Counted from the stretch's first letter, positions 1 to 9,016 are shown. The stretch is DNA of 21,708 bases from Butyrivibrio sp. (GCA_024690635.1 JAILOW010000143.1:1-21708); one strand, 5' to 3'. Notes: generated from the letters alone by a model not told the origin. Made by a program: numbers and translations.

Positions 1-1
1 T

Positions 2-1528
2 ACCAATATAAAGATCGCAATATTCAGACATGATATCGATACCTCCGAGGAGTTTTACTCCAAAGAAAACGATCACATCGATGAGATCACACCTCTCATC
101 AGAAAATATGAAAACGACTATAAAAAGGTCATTTTCAAATCTCCTTACCGCGACTATCTTGAGGAAAAGATCGGCAAGGTTGCTTTCAAGAACATGGAGC
201 TTGCCGACAAGTCCATAAGTGATGCGATCCTTCCTCTAATGCAGGAAGAGAACGCACTGGTAAGTAAGTACGACAAGATAATCGCATCTGCCAAAATCCC
301 TTTTGACGGCGAGGAATATAATATTTCACTTCTCAGAAAGTATCTAACCCATGAGGACAGAGATACCAGGAAGCGTGCATGGAAGGCTCTTTCAGAGTAT
401 TTTATGTCCGTTACAGATGAGATCGATGACATATACGACAAGCTGGTCAAGAACAGGACCAGACAGGCAAAAGAGCTTGGATATGACAATTATGTTGAGC
501 TTGGCTATAACCGTATGGTGAGAAACTCCTACAGAAGAGCCGAGGTCGAGGTCTTCAGAAAACAGGTTAAGGAATCTTTCGTTCCTCTGGTTTGCAGGAT
601 TCAGGAAGAGAGAAAGAAACAGATCGGTGTTCCCGACCTTAAATACTACGATAACGATGTATTTTTCAAAAACGGAAACCCTGCTCCCATAGGAACTCCC
701 GAGGAGATACTTAAAAAGGGACAGGAGATGTACAGGGAACTGTCACCCGAGACAGCTGAGTTCTTTGATTTCATGCTTGAAAACGAACTCTTTGATGTTA
801 TCGGAAGAAAGACCAAAAAACAGGGCGGATACATGGATTTCCTGCCTGATTACAAGTCACCCATTATCTTTGCCAACTTTAACGGAACAAGCGGAGATGT
901 GGACGTTATCACCCATGAGTGCGGTCATGCATTCCAGGGCTTTGTGACAAGAGATGATGAGATAATCGAGCACAACGACATCACCATGGAGACAGCAGAG
1001 ATCCACTCCATGTCCATGGAATACTTCACCTACGGCTGGATGAACAAGTTCTTTGGAGACAGATCAGGAGACTATCTCAAGATGCATCTTGAGGATTCCA
1101 TCACATTTATTCCTTACGGATGCATGGTTGATGAGTTCCAGCATATTGTTTATGACAAGCCTGAGATGACTCCTTCCGAGAGAAAGGCGGTCTGGAAAGA
1201 GCTTGAAAAGACCTATCGTCCATGGCTTGATTTTGATAATGACGAGTTCTTTGACGAGGGAGGCTTCTGGCAGAAGCAGGGACATATTTTCTGGCAGCCT
1301 TTCTACTATATAGATTATGTTCTTGCAAGCGTTGTGGCTATGCAGTTTAAAGTCATGATGGACAAGGATTTTGGCGATGCATGGAAAAGATACCTGGATC
1401 TGTGCAAGCTTTCAGCCAAGGACTTCTACGAGACCGAGCTTTCGGAGGTCGGACTTAAGAGCCCCTTCAAAGACGGCACCATCGGATATCTTGCGGATGA
1501 ACTTTCAAAAAAGGTATCTGATATCTGA
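2..1528 (+). CDS. M3-family zinc oligoendopeptidase, 5' end missing
   Basis: The reading frame is open from the window edge, so about 508 codons are visible and the true start lies upstream. The ATG at 194 is internal: the frame before it continues in good protein sequence. The zinc-binding HEXXH motif is HECGH at bases 914-928, followed about 25 residues later by an ETAEIHS stretch that should supply the third, glutamate ligand. This arrangement and the length (M3 oligopeptidases are usually 550-600 residues) indicate a cytoplasmic M3 peptidase of the PepF/oligoendopeptidase type, which cleaves short peptides. No signal peptide can be judged because the N-terminus is absent. It lies 68 bp upstream of a peptide ABC importer with no clear terminator between them, which suggests that imported oligopeptides are its substrates. 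The family is confident; exact specificity is not. Confidence 0.9.
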   Translation, partial: TNIKIAIFRHDIDTSEEFYSKENDHIDEITPLIRKYENDYKKVIFKSPYRDYLEEKIGKVAFKNMELADKSISDAILPLMQEENALVSKYDKIIASAKIPFDGEEYNISLLRKYLTHEDRDTRKRAWKALSEYFMSVTDEIDDIYDKLVKNRTRQAKELGYDNYVELGYNRMVRNSYRRAEVEVFRKQVKESFVPLVCRIQEERKKQIGVPDLKYYDNDVFFKNGNPAPIGTPEEILKKGQEMYRELSPETAEFFDFMLENELFDVIGRKTKKQGGYMDFLPDYKSPIIFANFNGTSGDVDVITHECGHAFQGFVTRDDEIIEHNDITMETAEIHSMSMEYFTYGWMNKFFGDRSGDYLKMHLEDSITFIPYGCMVDEFQHIVYDKPEMTPSERKAVWKELEKTYRPWLDFDNDEFFDEGGFWQKQGHIFWQPFYYIDYVLASVVAMQFKVMMDKDFGDAWKRYLDLCKLSAKDFYETELSEVGLKSPFKDGTIGYLADELSKKVSDI

Positions 1529-1596
1529 AATGAGATTTAAAACCGTAGCCATAGTGGTCGCGGATTTAAATAATATATTTAAAAGGGAGGAAATTT

Positions 1597-3978
1597 ATGA
1601 AAAACAGGAATAAAGTACTGGCACTCCTTCTTGCAGGAGTAATGGTACTCACAACCGCTGCCTGTGGTTCTGACAAGACACCTGCTGCAGGTACAGACAC
1701 ACAGACAACTGCTGCGGATGAAGCAGGCGAGTCTTCTGAGACTAACGCAGAAGTTACATCCGGAAGCGATGCTCCTCTTGTAATAGCAGAGGACGATTTC
1801 TCTGAGAAGTTCAGCGAGTTCTTCGCTGCAAGTGTACCTGATCAGAGAGTTGCTGATGTGACATCAGTAAAGCTTCTTGTTAATGACCGTGCCGGAGAGC
1901 TCGTATACAACGGTATCGAAGGCGAGACAAGAAACTACAACGGAACAGATTATGAATACAAGGGAATCGCTGATTGCGTTGTTACAGAGAACGCTGACGG
2001 AACCGTTGATTACGACTTCAAACTTCGTGAGGACGTAAACTTCTCAGACGGTGTTAACCTTACAGCTGATGACGTAATCTTTTCATACTATGTATTCTGC
2101 GATCCTTCTTATGACGGAGGCGCATCAACTTATGCACTTCCTATCGTAGGACTTGATGAGTACAGAAAAGGATCTGATACACTCTTCAACCTTCTTCTTA
2201 AGGGCGGAGCTGATAACACAGATTTCACCTTCGTTACAGAAGAGCAGCAGAAGAAGTTCTTCGAGACAGATCTTCCTGAAGCAGGTAAGGCTTTTGCTCA
2301 GTCAATCGCTGATTACTGCGTAGCTAACGGATATGCTGCAGAGAACGAAGATGTTGCCAAGGCTGACATTGCAAATGCAATGGCTTGCTGGGGCTTTGCA
2401 AAGGATAACGGCGACGGAACCATCACAACATCCAAGACAGAGACTGTTTTCGATGTAAAGGGTGGAAAGGCTCCTACAGCTGAGGATTTCTGGAATGAGC
2501 TTATGGCCAGCTACGACAACGATGTTGTATCTCTTTCAGATACAGAAAAGGCTGACAAGACAATCCTTGATCTTCTTTCAGATGATTACAAGGTAGCTAT
2601 CGAGACAGGTGCTTCTGCAGATCACATTGCAGGTATCCAGAAGACAGGTGACTACTCATTCAGAGTTTCTCTTTCTGAGGTTGATGCAACAGCTATCTAT
2701 CAGCTTGCTATCAACGTTCAGCCTCTTCACTACTATGGTGATGAGTCACTTTACGACTATGACAACAACAAGTTCGGATTTGAAAAGGGTGACCTTTCAA
2801 GCGTTCGTGCAAAGACAACAACTCCTCTCGGTGCAGGTCCTTACGTATTTGACAAGTACGAGAACAAGGTTGTTTACTTCACAGCAAACGATGGTTACTG
2901 GGAGGGCGCTCCTGTAACCAAGCAGCTTCAGTTCAAGACAACATCCAGCCCCGACAAGGAACCCGGTGTGGTTCAGGGTGCTGTAGATATTTCCGATCCT
3001 TCTGCATCAAAGTCTGTTCTTGAGCAGATCGCAGGAGAGAACTCAAACGGCGAGATCTCCGGTGACAAGCTCACAACAGTTCTTACCGACTACAGAGGAT
3101 ATGGTTACATCGGAATGAACTCACAGAATGTATGTGTCGGCGGCGACAATGCATCTGAGGCTTCCAAGAATCTTAGAAAAGCTATTGCAACAGTTATCGC
3201 GGTTTACCGTGATGTGGTTATCGATTCTTACTACGGAGAGGCTGCTGCAGTTATCAACTATCCTATTTCAAACACATCATGGGCAGCTCCTCAGGCTTCA
3301 GATCCTGATTACAAGGTTGCTTTCTCAGTTGATGTTGACGGCAATGATATCTACACAGATTCAATGTCAGATGATGAGAAGTATGATGCAGCTCTTAAGG
3401 CAGCTCTCGGATACTTCGAGGCAGCCGGCTACACAGTAACAGACGGCAAGCTCACAGCGGCTCCCGAGGGAGCAAAGATGTCTTATGAAGTACTCATCGG
3501 AGGAAGCGGAAAGGGTGATCACCCTTCATTCGGTATCCTTACAGCTGCTTCAGAAGCTCTTAAGACAATCGGATTTGACCTCGTTATCAACGACCTTACA
3601 GATACTTCAATCCTCTGGTCTTCAATCGAGGGTGGCACAGCTGAGATCTGGTGCGCTGCTTGGCAGACAACACTTGATCCCGATATGTTCCAGATTTATC
3701 ACAGCGAGGGCGGTAGCGCTACTCACTATCGTATCTACTCAAAAGAACTTGATCAGCTTGTTTCCGAAGCAAGAACAGTTACAGATCAGGCTGTACGTAA
3801 GGCTCTTTACAAAGAGGCTCTTGACTTCGTTGTAGACTTTGCTTGTGAGATCCCTGTATATCAGAGACAGGATTGCACAATCTACAGCACAGAGAGAGTA
3901 AATGTTGATTCCATCACCAAGGATCAGACAACATACTACACATATCTTGATGAGATTTTCCGTATTGCTATGAACTAA
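1597..3978 (+). CDS. Peptide ABC transporter substrate-binding lipoprotein (SBP family 5), enlarged
   Basis: This is the extracytoplasmic binding protein of a dipeptide/oligopeptide-type ABC importer. It has a signal peptide with a lipobox ending TAAC, so Cys23 should be lipidated, then a Ser/Thr/Ala/Glu-rich linker of about 35 residues. Family-5 features follow: a region near residues 150-165 reading TADDVIFSYYVF, a later LGAGPYVFDKY segment, and a C-terminal ALDFVVDFACEIPVYQ segment. At 793 residues it is longer than the usual 500-600. Most of the excess appears to be an insertion at about residues 185-345, between the ADDVIFS region and the KTGDYSFRV strand. The start is set by GGGAGG at 1585-1590, six bases before the ATG. 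It is the first gene of a five-gene importer operon. Peptide is inferred as the ligand from the family and from the adjacent peptidase; nickel or sugar oligomers cannot be excluded. Confidence 0.9.
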   Translation: MKNRNKVLALLLAGVMVLTTAACGSDKTPAAGTDTQTTAADEAGESSETNAEVTSGSDAPLVIAEDDFSEKFSEFFAASVPDQRVADVTSVKLLVNDRAGELVYNGIEGETRNYNGTDYEYKGIADCVVTENADGTVDYDFKLREDVNFSDGVNLTADDVIFSYYVFCDPSYDGGASTYALPIVGLDEYRKGSDTLFNLLLKGGADNTDFTFVTEEQQKKFFETDLPEAGKAFAQSIADYCVANGYAAENEDVAKADIANAMACWGFAKDNGDGTITTSKTETVFDVKGGKAPTAEDFWNELMASYDNDVVSLSDTEKADKTILDLLSDDYKVAIETGASADHIAGIQKTGDYSFRVSLSEVDATAIYQLAINVQPLHYYGDESLYDYDNNKFGFEKGDLSSVRAKTTTPLGAGPYVFDKYENKVVYFTANDGYWEGAPVTKQLQFKTTSSPDKEPGVVQGAVDISDPSASKSVLEQIAGENSNGEISGDKLTTVLTDYRGYGYIGMNSQNVCVGGDNASEASKNLRKAIATVIAVYRDVVIDSYYGEAAAVINYPISNTSWAAPQASDPDYKVAFSVDVDGNDIYTDSMSDDEKYDAALKAALGYFEAAGYTVTDGKLTAAPEGAKMSYEVLIGGSGKGDHPSFGILTAASEALKTIGFDLVINDLTDTSILWSSIEGGTAEIWCAAWQTTLDPDMFQIYHSEGGSATHYRIYSKELDQLVSEARTVTDQAVRKALYKEALDFVVDFACEIPVYQRQDCTIYSTERVNVDSITKDQTTYYTYLDEIFRIAMN

Positions 3979-4015
3979 CTGATCTATTCAGTAAATGCAG
4001 AGATAATGGTAGCGG

Positions 4016-4042
4016 ATCGCAGTGCAGGACTTGCACTGCGAT
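4016..4042 (+). promoter_or_regulatory. Perfect intercistronic stem-loop between binding protein and permease genes
   Basis: An 11-bp perfect inverted repeat (4016-4026 and 4032-4042) with a 5-base loop sits in the 103-bp gap after the binding-protein gene. It is followed by a mixed T/C stretch (TTGCTTGCCTTTTCCGTTTTTT) rather than a clean U-tract. It could be a leaky terminator or a 3' stabiliser that keeps binding-protein mRNA more abundant than permease mRNA, as described for other ABC importer operons. The hairpin is seen directly; its role is inferred. Confidence 0.7.
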
Positions 4043-4081
4043 TTGCTTGCCTTTTCCGTTTTTTAAGGAGTATCACTTAAA

Positions 4082-5068
4082 ATGAAGAAGTTTATTATAA
4101 AGAGACTGCTTATCTCCGTAGTCCTCTTGTTCTTTGTATCATTTATCATATACGCCATCATGCGTATGATGCCTACTTCCTATGTGGAGTCCCAGGCTAT
4201 GGCTCTTGCCACAAGACCCGGTGCAAAATCATATCAGGAGTGGGTTGATCAGCTCAATGCACAGTACGGCCTTGATACAGGCATTGTGCAGGGCTATTTC
4301 GTATGGCTTTCAAGAGCTGTACATCTTGATTTTGGAGATTCATGGTTCTTCAATCAGCCCGTTACCACCAAGTTCAAGAGCGTTATCTGGTATTCATTTG
4401 CTCTTGGTCTTGCAGCTTTTATTTTGGAAATAATCGTTGCGATTCCTGCGGGAATCCTTGCTGCCAGAAAGCAGTATTCCATTGCTGACTACGCGATCAC
4501 TGTTATCGCACTTATCGGTATTTCACTTCCCAGCTTTTTCGTAGCTACAATTTTGAAATATATCTTTTCCATCAAGCTTGGATGGGTGGATCTCTACGGT
4601 ATCGTATCCCGTATGCACGGTTCCATGTCCGAGGCCGGAAAAGTTTTAGATATGATCAGACATATGATCCTTCCCACACTTACGCTTACAACCGTCAGCA
4701 TCGGTAGTCTTATGCGTTATACACGTACCAACATGCTGGAGGTTCTCAATTCTGACTTTATCAGAACAGCAAGAGCCAAGGGTGTTCCTGAAAAGAGGGT
4801 CATAAATCATCACGCTTTCAGAAACACACTGATCCCTATAGTTACAATTCTTGGCGGATCACTTCCCGGACTTTTCGGAGGAGCCATGATCACAGAGACC
4901 TTGTTCCAGATCCCGGGTATTGGATATACATTCTATCAGTGCGTAACTCAGGGAGATATCCCCTTCGTTATGTTCTACATGGTATTTATGGCAATGCTTA
5001 CACTACTTGGCAACCTTATCGCAGATGTGACCTATGCGCTGGTTGATCCAAGAGTCAGAGTCAACTGA
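4082..5068 (+). CDS. Peptide ABC transporter permease, DppB/OppB type
   Basis: This 328-residue integral membrane protein has the standard length and layout of the first permease of a dipeptide/oligopeptide importer. There is one N-terminal membrane helix (about residues 8-30), an extracellular segment containing LDFGDSWFFNQPV, then several further helices. The EAA-type ATPase-contact loop is visible around SDFIRTARAKGVPEKRV, and the C-terminus (ADVTYALVDPRVRVN) is typical of DppB proteins. It pairs with the next permease to form the translocation pore. The ribosome binding site is AAGGAG at 4065-4070, eleven bases before the ATG. Its stop codon ends one base into the longest possible frame of the next gene, but the likely start of that gene is 18 bases further on. 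Confidence 0.92.
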   Translation: MKKFIIKRLLISVVLLFFVSFIIYAIMRMMPTSYVESQAMALATRPGAKSYQEWVDQLNAQYGLDTGIVQGYFVWLSRAVHLDFGDSWFFNQPVTTKFKSVIWYSFALGLAAFILEIIVAIPAGILAARKQYSIADYAITVIALIGISLPSFFVATILKYIFSIKLGWVDLYGIVSRMHGSMSEAGKVLDMIRHMILPTLTLTTVSIGSLMRYTRTNMLEVLNSDFIRTARAKGVPEKRVINHHAFRNTLIPIVTILGGSLPGLFGGAMITETLFQIPGIGYTFYQCVTQGDIPFVMFYMVFMAMLTLLGNLIADVTYALVDPRVRVN

Positions 5069-5070
5069 TG

Positions 5071-5079
5071 AAAGGAGGA
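5071..5079 (+). promoter_or_regulatory. Ribosome binding site that fixes the start of the second permease
   Basis: AAAGGAGGA lies six bases before the ATG at 5086. The in-frame ATG at 5068 would place this purine tract inside the coding sequence and has no comparable site of its own, so 5086 is preferred. Confidence 0.75.
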
Positions 5080-5085
5080 AGACAG

Positions 5086-6744
5086 ATGGAAAACACAGAG
5101 ATCAAAAATGAAGAAATGCATCTTGACGATGCTGCCAGAGTCAAAGTCCTTTCACCCGGAATGATGGTGTTTAAGCGCTTTGTACGTAATAAACTTGCTA
5201 TTGTGGGTATCGTTATCATAGCCTGCATGTTCCTGTTCTCATTCCTTGGAGGAGTGCTGAGCCCTTATTCTGAGAGCCAGGTTTTTTACAGAACAGAATC
5301 AATCCTTAAGGACTATGCCGGTGCAACCAAGATAGACCAGTATCAGATCCTTCAGAAGGATGGGGCAGATATCCCTTCTGATATTTATTCCAAGACACTT
5401 ATTGCAGCTTCAACAGGCAAATACGTGTTTGAGACCAGAGACAATTCACTTCTCGGACTTGGAAAAGAGGGAGACAACGCATTTATCATCTATTCCCTTG
5501 AGCCTGTAAAGCTTCTTCTTAAAAAGAACAAAGCCTATGATGAGGCTGTTTCAGCAGGCAAAAACTTCTTTACTGACGGCAGCAAGACTTATATCTTCGA
5601 GGACACTGGGGCAGCCCTTCCCGATGTATATGAGGGAACAGAGCTTGGATGTGCCTGCATGCTTTCCTTTACAGGATATAGCGCAGATGCTCAGTTTTCT
5701 TATGAGTTTTCAAAAGAAGCCGTTATAGCTTATTCAAACGGCGCTACAGATTTTGAGGCTGACGGAAAAACTTATACCTTCGATGGCAATATTATCAATG
5801 ATCAGGGAACAGAGTATGCTCTTGTTTCCGATGTAAACTTTAATGCGGCCGTTGCCGGAGTATACCTTAGCCCTGCTTACAAGGATGCGGCTATGAGCGC
5901 TGTAGAGGCTGGAAAGAGCGCATTTACATTTGCAGATGATGATGGTACGGAAATTGAGTACCAGATTGAAAACAAGAACGGACAGTACGTAATAAAGAGA
6001 TATCAGGAAACCAGAGTCATTGATACCTATTCTGCTCCTTCCAAGGAACACTGGGTAGGAACCGATGCCAACGGTATGGATCTTCTTGCAAGACTTATGT
6101 ACGGCGGACGTATTTCACTTCTTATCGGATTTGTGGTTATCTTTATCGAAGTATTTATCGGAATGGTAATTGGCGGTGTTGCCGGATTCTTCGGCGGTAT
6201 TGTGGACAATCTTCTTATGAGACTTGTTGATATAGTTTACTGTATTCCCACAATGCCTCTTTACCTGATCCTTGGTTCCATCATGGACTACTATCAGGCA
6301 AGCCCCACCACCAGAATTTACATGCTCTGTGTAATCATGGCTGTTATCGGATGGGTTAGTATCGCCAGGATCGTAAGAGGACAGATCCTTTCCCTTCGTG
6401 AGCAGGAGTTCATGGTTGCTGCAGAGGCAACAGGTATCAGCACTTACAGAAGGATCTTCAAGCACCTTATTCCCAATGTAGTTCCTCAGCTTATCGTATT
6501 TGCAAGTATGGGACTTGGTGAGGTTATCCTTGCAGAGGCAACACTCAGTTTCCTTGGCCTTGGTATCAAATACCCTGCTGCTTCATGGGGAAGTATCATC
6601 AATGCGGTCAATGACTCATACGTTATGACCAATTACCTGTTTGTATGGTTGCCTGCAGGCTTATTCATCCTGCTGACAGTTCTGGCATTTAACTTCATCG
6701 GCGACGGCCTTCGTGATGCCTTCGATCCCAAGATGAAGAGATAA
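5086..6744 (+). CDS. Peptide ABC transporter permease, DppC/OppC type, with a large extracellular insertion
   Basis: This is the second pore subunit of the importer, 552 residues against about 280-320 for normal DppC/OppC proteins. Residues about 38-58 form the first membrane helix, ending at the GVLSPYSES segment. The conserved permease core starts at residue 322 with HWVGTDANGMDLLARLMYGG, the counterpart of the usual HPLGTDxxGRD motif, and continues with five hydrophobic helices and an EAA loop (EFMVAAEATGISTYRRIFKH). Between them lie roughly 260 soluble residues where most relatives have only a few dozen. By topology this insert is outside the cell. It appears to contain several copies of a 58-60 residue unit (consensus AxxAGKxxFxxDGKTYxFED). 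No frameshift or stop interrupts it, and its base composition and codon use look like those of its neighbours, so it seems a genuine domain. The likely start is 5086; 5068 is possible. Confidence 0.9.
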   Translation: MENTEIKNEEMHLDDAARVKVLSPGMMVFKRFVRNKLAIVGIVIIACMFLFSFLGGVLSPYSESQVFYRTESILKDYAGATKIDQYQILQKDGADIPSDIYSKTLIAASTGKYVFETRDNSLLGLGKEGDNAFIIYSLEPVKLLLKKNKAYDEAVSAGKNFFTDGSKTYIFEDTGAALPDVYEGTELGCACMLSFTGYSADAQFSYEFSKEAVIAYSNGATDFEADGKTYTFDGNIINDQGTEYALVSDVNFNAAVAGVYLSPAYKDAAMSAVEAGKSAFTFADDDGTEIEYQIENKNGQYVIKRYQETRVIDTYSAPSKEHWVGTDANGMDLLARLMYGGRISLLIGFVVIFIEVFIGMVIGGVAGFFGGIVDNLLMRLVDIVYCIPTMPLYLILGSIMDYYQASPTTRIYMLCVIMAVIGWVSIARIVRGQILSLREQEFMVAAEATGISTYRRIFKHLIPNVVPQLIVFASMGLGEVILAEATLSFLGLGIKYPAASWGSIINAVNDSYVMTNYLFVWLPAGLFILLTVLAFNFIGDGLRDAFDPKMKR

Positions 6745-6761
6745 TTATTAGGAGAACTACA

Positions 6762-7898
6762 ATGGCTAAGAATTCAAATTATATCTCTGCCAGGGAGTCC
6801 AGAAAGATCTCCCGTGAGAACAGAAAGATCACGGCAGCGATAGAGAAAAAAAGAAACAGAAAGAACATACCCGAGAGCGAGTATGTAACACAGATGAAGA
6901 ACCCTGACAACTGTGTTGAGTTCGACAATGTACATACTTACTTCTTTACGGATATAGGAACAGTAAAGGCTGTAGACGGTGTATCTTTTGAGGTGCCCAT
7001 CGGAAAGACCGTTGGTATTGTAGGAGAATCCGGCTGCGGTAAATCAGTTACAAGCCTTTCGCTTATGCAGCTTGTTCAGCGTCCCGCAGGACAGACTGTA
7101 GAAGGCGAGATCAGATTCAATACAGGTGAAAAAGCCATCAACGTTGTAAACGCACCTGTATCATATATGCAAAAGCTCAGAGGACAGACCATGTCAATGA
7201 TCTTCCAGGAGCCCATGACTTCTCTTAATCCTGTATTCAGGATCGGCGAGCAGGTAAATGAGGTAATAGAGCTTCACCATCCGGAAAAGAACAAGGCGGA
7301 GGTTAAAGAGAGAACTCTTGAAATGCTGCAGCTTGTAGGTATCGCCAACAAAGAGGGTGTGTACAATATGTATCCTCATGAACTTTCAGGCGGTATGAGA
7401 CAGCGTGTTATGATCGCCATGGCTCTTGCCTGCGATCCCAGGCTTATCATTGCGGATGAGCCTACAACAGCGCTTGATGTTACTATTCAGGCTCAGATCC
7501 TTGATCTTCTTCGCGACCTTAAGGACAAGATCAATTCATCCATCATGCTCATCACCCATGACTTGGGCGTTGTTGCCGAGATGGCAGATTATGTTGTTGT
7601 TATGTACGCAGGAAGAGTAGTAGAAAAAGGTACAGCACAGGAGATCTTCAAAGATCCCAGACACCCCTACACCATCGGACTTATGAATTCCAAGCCCGTT
7701 GTAGGCAAGCATGTGGACAAGCTTTACAGCATTCCCGGTAATGTACCTAATCCTATCGATATGCCCAACTACTGCTATTTCAAGGACAGATGCGAGATGT
7801 GCACAGAAAAGTGCAGCGGCGCATATCCCAAGACTTATAAAGTTTCACCCACCCACGAGGTTGCATGTTACAGATGTGAAGAAGGAGGTGCACAGTAA
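6762..7898 (+). CDS. Peptide ABC transporter ATP-binding protein, DppD/OppD type
   Basis: This is the first of two ATPases that power the importer from the cytoplasmic side. The Walker A motif GESGCGKS is at residues 88-95, the ABC signature LSGGMRQR begins at residue 208, Walker B is LIIADE ending at Asp232-Glu233, and the switch histidine is in MLITHDLG. The C-terminal oligopeptide/dipeptide transporter domain carries a cysteine cluster ([14 protein letters not shown] and a later Cys-Tyr-Arg-Cys), which in this subfamily can hold an Fe-S cluster. Before the ATPase domain is an unusual, highly basic extension of about 45 residues rich in Arg, Lys and Ser. At 378 residues it is about 40 longer than typical because of this. 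AGGAG at 6750-6754 precedes the start. Its stop overlaps the next start as TAATG. Confidence 0.95.
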   Translation: MAKNSNYISARESRKISRENRKITAAIEKKRNRKNIPESEYVTQMKNPDNCVEFDNVHTYFFTDIGTVKAVDGVSFEVPIGKTVGIVGESGCGKSVTSLSLMQLVQRPAGQTVEGEIRFNTGEKAINVVNAPVSYMQKLRGQTMSMIFQEPMTSLNPVFRIGEQVNEVIELHHPEKNKAEVKERTLEMLQLVGIANKEGVYNMYPHELSGGMRQRVMIAMALACDPRLIIADEPTTALDVTIQAQILDLLRDLKDKINSSIMLITHDLGVVAEMADYVVVMYAGRVVEKGTAQEIFKDPRHPYTIGLMNSKPVVGKHVDKLYSIPGNVPNPIDMPNYCYFKDRCEMCTEKCSGAYPKTYKVSPTHEVACYRCEEGGAQ

Positions 7899-8893
7899 TG
7901 AGTGAAGAAATTAAGAACAGCACCCCTAATGAAAATCTGTTAGTGGTTAGACATTTAAAGAAATATTTCCCCATTAAGGGCGGATTTTTCGGAGGAGTAA
8001 CAGGTCAGGTAAAGGCTGTTGATGATGTGTCTTTTTCCATCAAAAGAGGTACCACGATGGGACTTGTAGGAGAGTCAGGCTGTGGTAAGTCAACAACAGG
8101 AAGAACGATCTTAAGGCTCCTTGAAAAGACAGAGGGCGATGTTATCTTTAACGGCAAGGATGTCAGCACTTTTGACAAGCGCGAGCTAAGAGATCTTCGT
8201 ACCAAGATGCAGATCATTTTCCAGGATCCTTATTCATCTCTTTCACCCAGACTCCCCATCGGTGAGATCATCGGAGAAGCAGTTAGAGAGCACAATCTTG
8301 TTCCTGCAAAGGAATATGATGAGTATATTACCAAAGTAATGAAGGAATGTGGTCTTCAGGAGTATCACAAGGACAGATATCCTCATGAGTTCTCCGGCGG
8401 ACAGAGACAGCGTATCTGTATAGCAAGAGCACTTGCTCTTAAGCCTGAGTTCGTTGTCTGTGATGAGCCTGTATCAGCGCTTGACGTATCTATCCAGGCG
8501 CAGATCATCAACCTTCTTAAGGACCTTCAGAAGGACAGAGGACTTACATATCTTTTCATTTCTCATGATCTTTCGGTTGTAGAGCATATCTCCGATACCA
8601 TCGGTGTTATGTATCTGGGCAACCTTGTTGAGACCGGAGAGACCAAGGATATCTTTGACAATCCTCTTCATCCTTACACCAAGGCACTGTTTTCGGCTAT
8701 TCCCATGCCGGATCCCGACATAAAGAAGGAGAGGATACTGCTTCAGGGAGATATTCCTTCACCTGCAAATCCTCCCAAGGGATGCAAGTTCCATACCAGA
8801 TGTGCTCAGTGTATGGAAAAATGTAAAGAAGTAACTCCCACACCCAAGGATATGGGCAATGGACATGTGGTTTGCTGCCACTTGTATGATTAA
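7898..8893 (+). CDS. Peptide ABC transporter ATP-binding protein, DppF/OppF type
   Basis: This is the second ATPase of the importer, 331 residues, the normal size for DppF/OppF. Walker A GESGCGKS is at residues 58-65, the signature FSGGQRQR begins at residue 165, Walker B is FVVCDEPVSALD, and the switch histidine is in LFISHDLS. The C-terminal transporter domain has the family's cysteines (CKFHTRCAQCMEKC and a final CCH). It starts inside the stop of the previous gene (TAATG), with a near-perfect AAGGAGGTG at 7882-7890 inside the upstream gene. This is a strong sign of translational coupling and equal stoichiometry of the two ATPases. It is the last gene of the importer operon; a hairpin follows 52 bases after its stop. 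Confidence 0.95.
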   Translation: MSEEIKNSTPNENLLVVRHLKKYFPIKGGFFGGVTGQVKAVDDVSFSIKRGTTMGLVGESGCGKSTTGRTILRLLEKTEGDVIFNGKDVSTFDKRELRDLRTKMQIIFQDPYSSLSPRLPIGEIIGEAVREHNLVPAKEYDEYITKVMKECGLQEYHKDRYPHEFSGGQRQRICIARALALKPEFVVCDEPVSALDVSIQAQIINLLKDLQKDRGLTYLFISHDLSVVEHISDTIGVMYLGNLVETGETKDIFDNPLHPYTKALFSAIPMPDPDIKKERILLQGDIPSPANPPKGCKFHTRCAQCMEKCKEVTPTPKDMGNGHVVCCHLYD

Positions 8894-8944
8894 GTATTTA
8901 GTGGCGGTTTTTAAGCGTTTTTTAGTTATTTATAAGAGAAAATC

Positions 8945-8987
8945 AGCCCTGTATATGTTAAGATGTATATAGGGCTAATTTTAACTA
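8945..8987 (+). terminator. Probable terminator of the peptide importer operon
   Basis: A stem-loop of about 14 bp (5' arm from 8945 beginning AGCCCTGTATAT, 3' arm ending AGGGCT at 8976, with a few G-U pairs and a TAAG loop) is followed by AATTTTAACTATTTT. The stem base is strong but the T-rich tract is interrupted, so termination may be partial. Confidence 0.65.
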
Positions 8988-9016
8988 TTTTCTAAGGTAA
9001 AAGGGGAAAATCAATT

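Noticed and set aside
1565..1583. AT-rich inverted repeat (TTTAAAT and ATTTAAA, 5-base gap) just before the binding-protein ribosome site
   Set aside because: Could be an operator, but such AT palindromes arise easily by chance and no clear promoter accompanies it.
5068..5085. Upstream in-frame ATG for permease C
   Set aside because: It would bury a near-perfect ribosome binding site inside the gene; the ATG at 5086 is correctly spaced from it.
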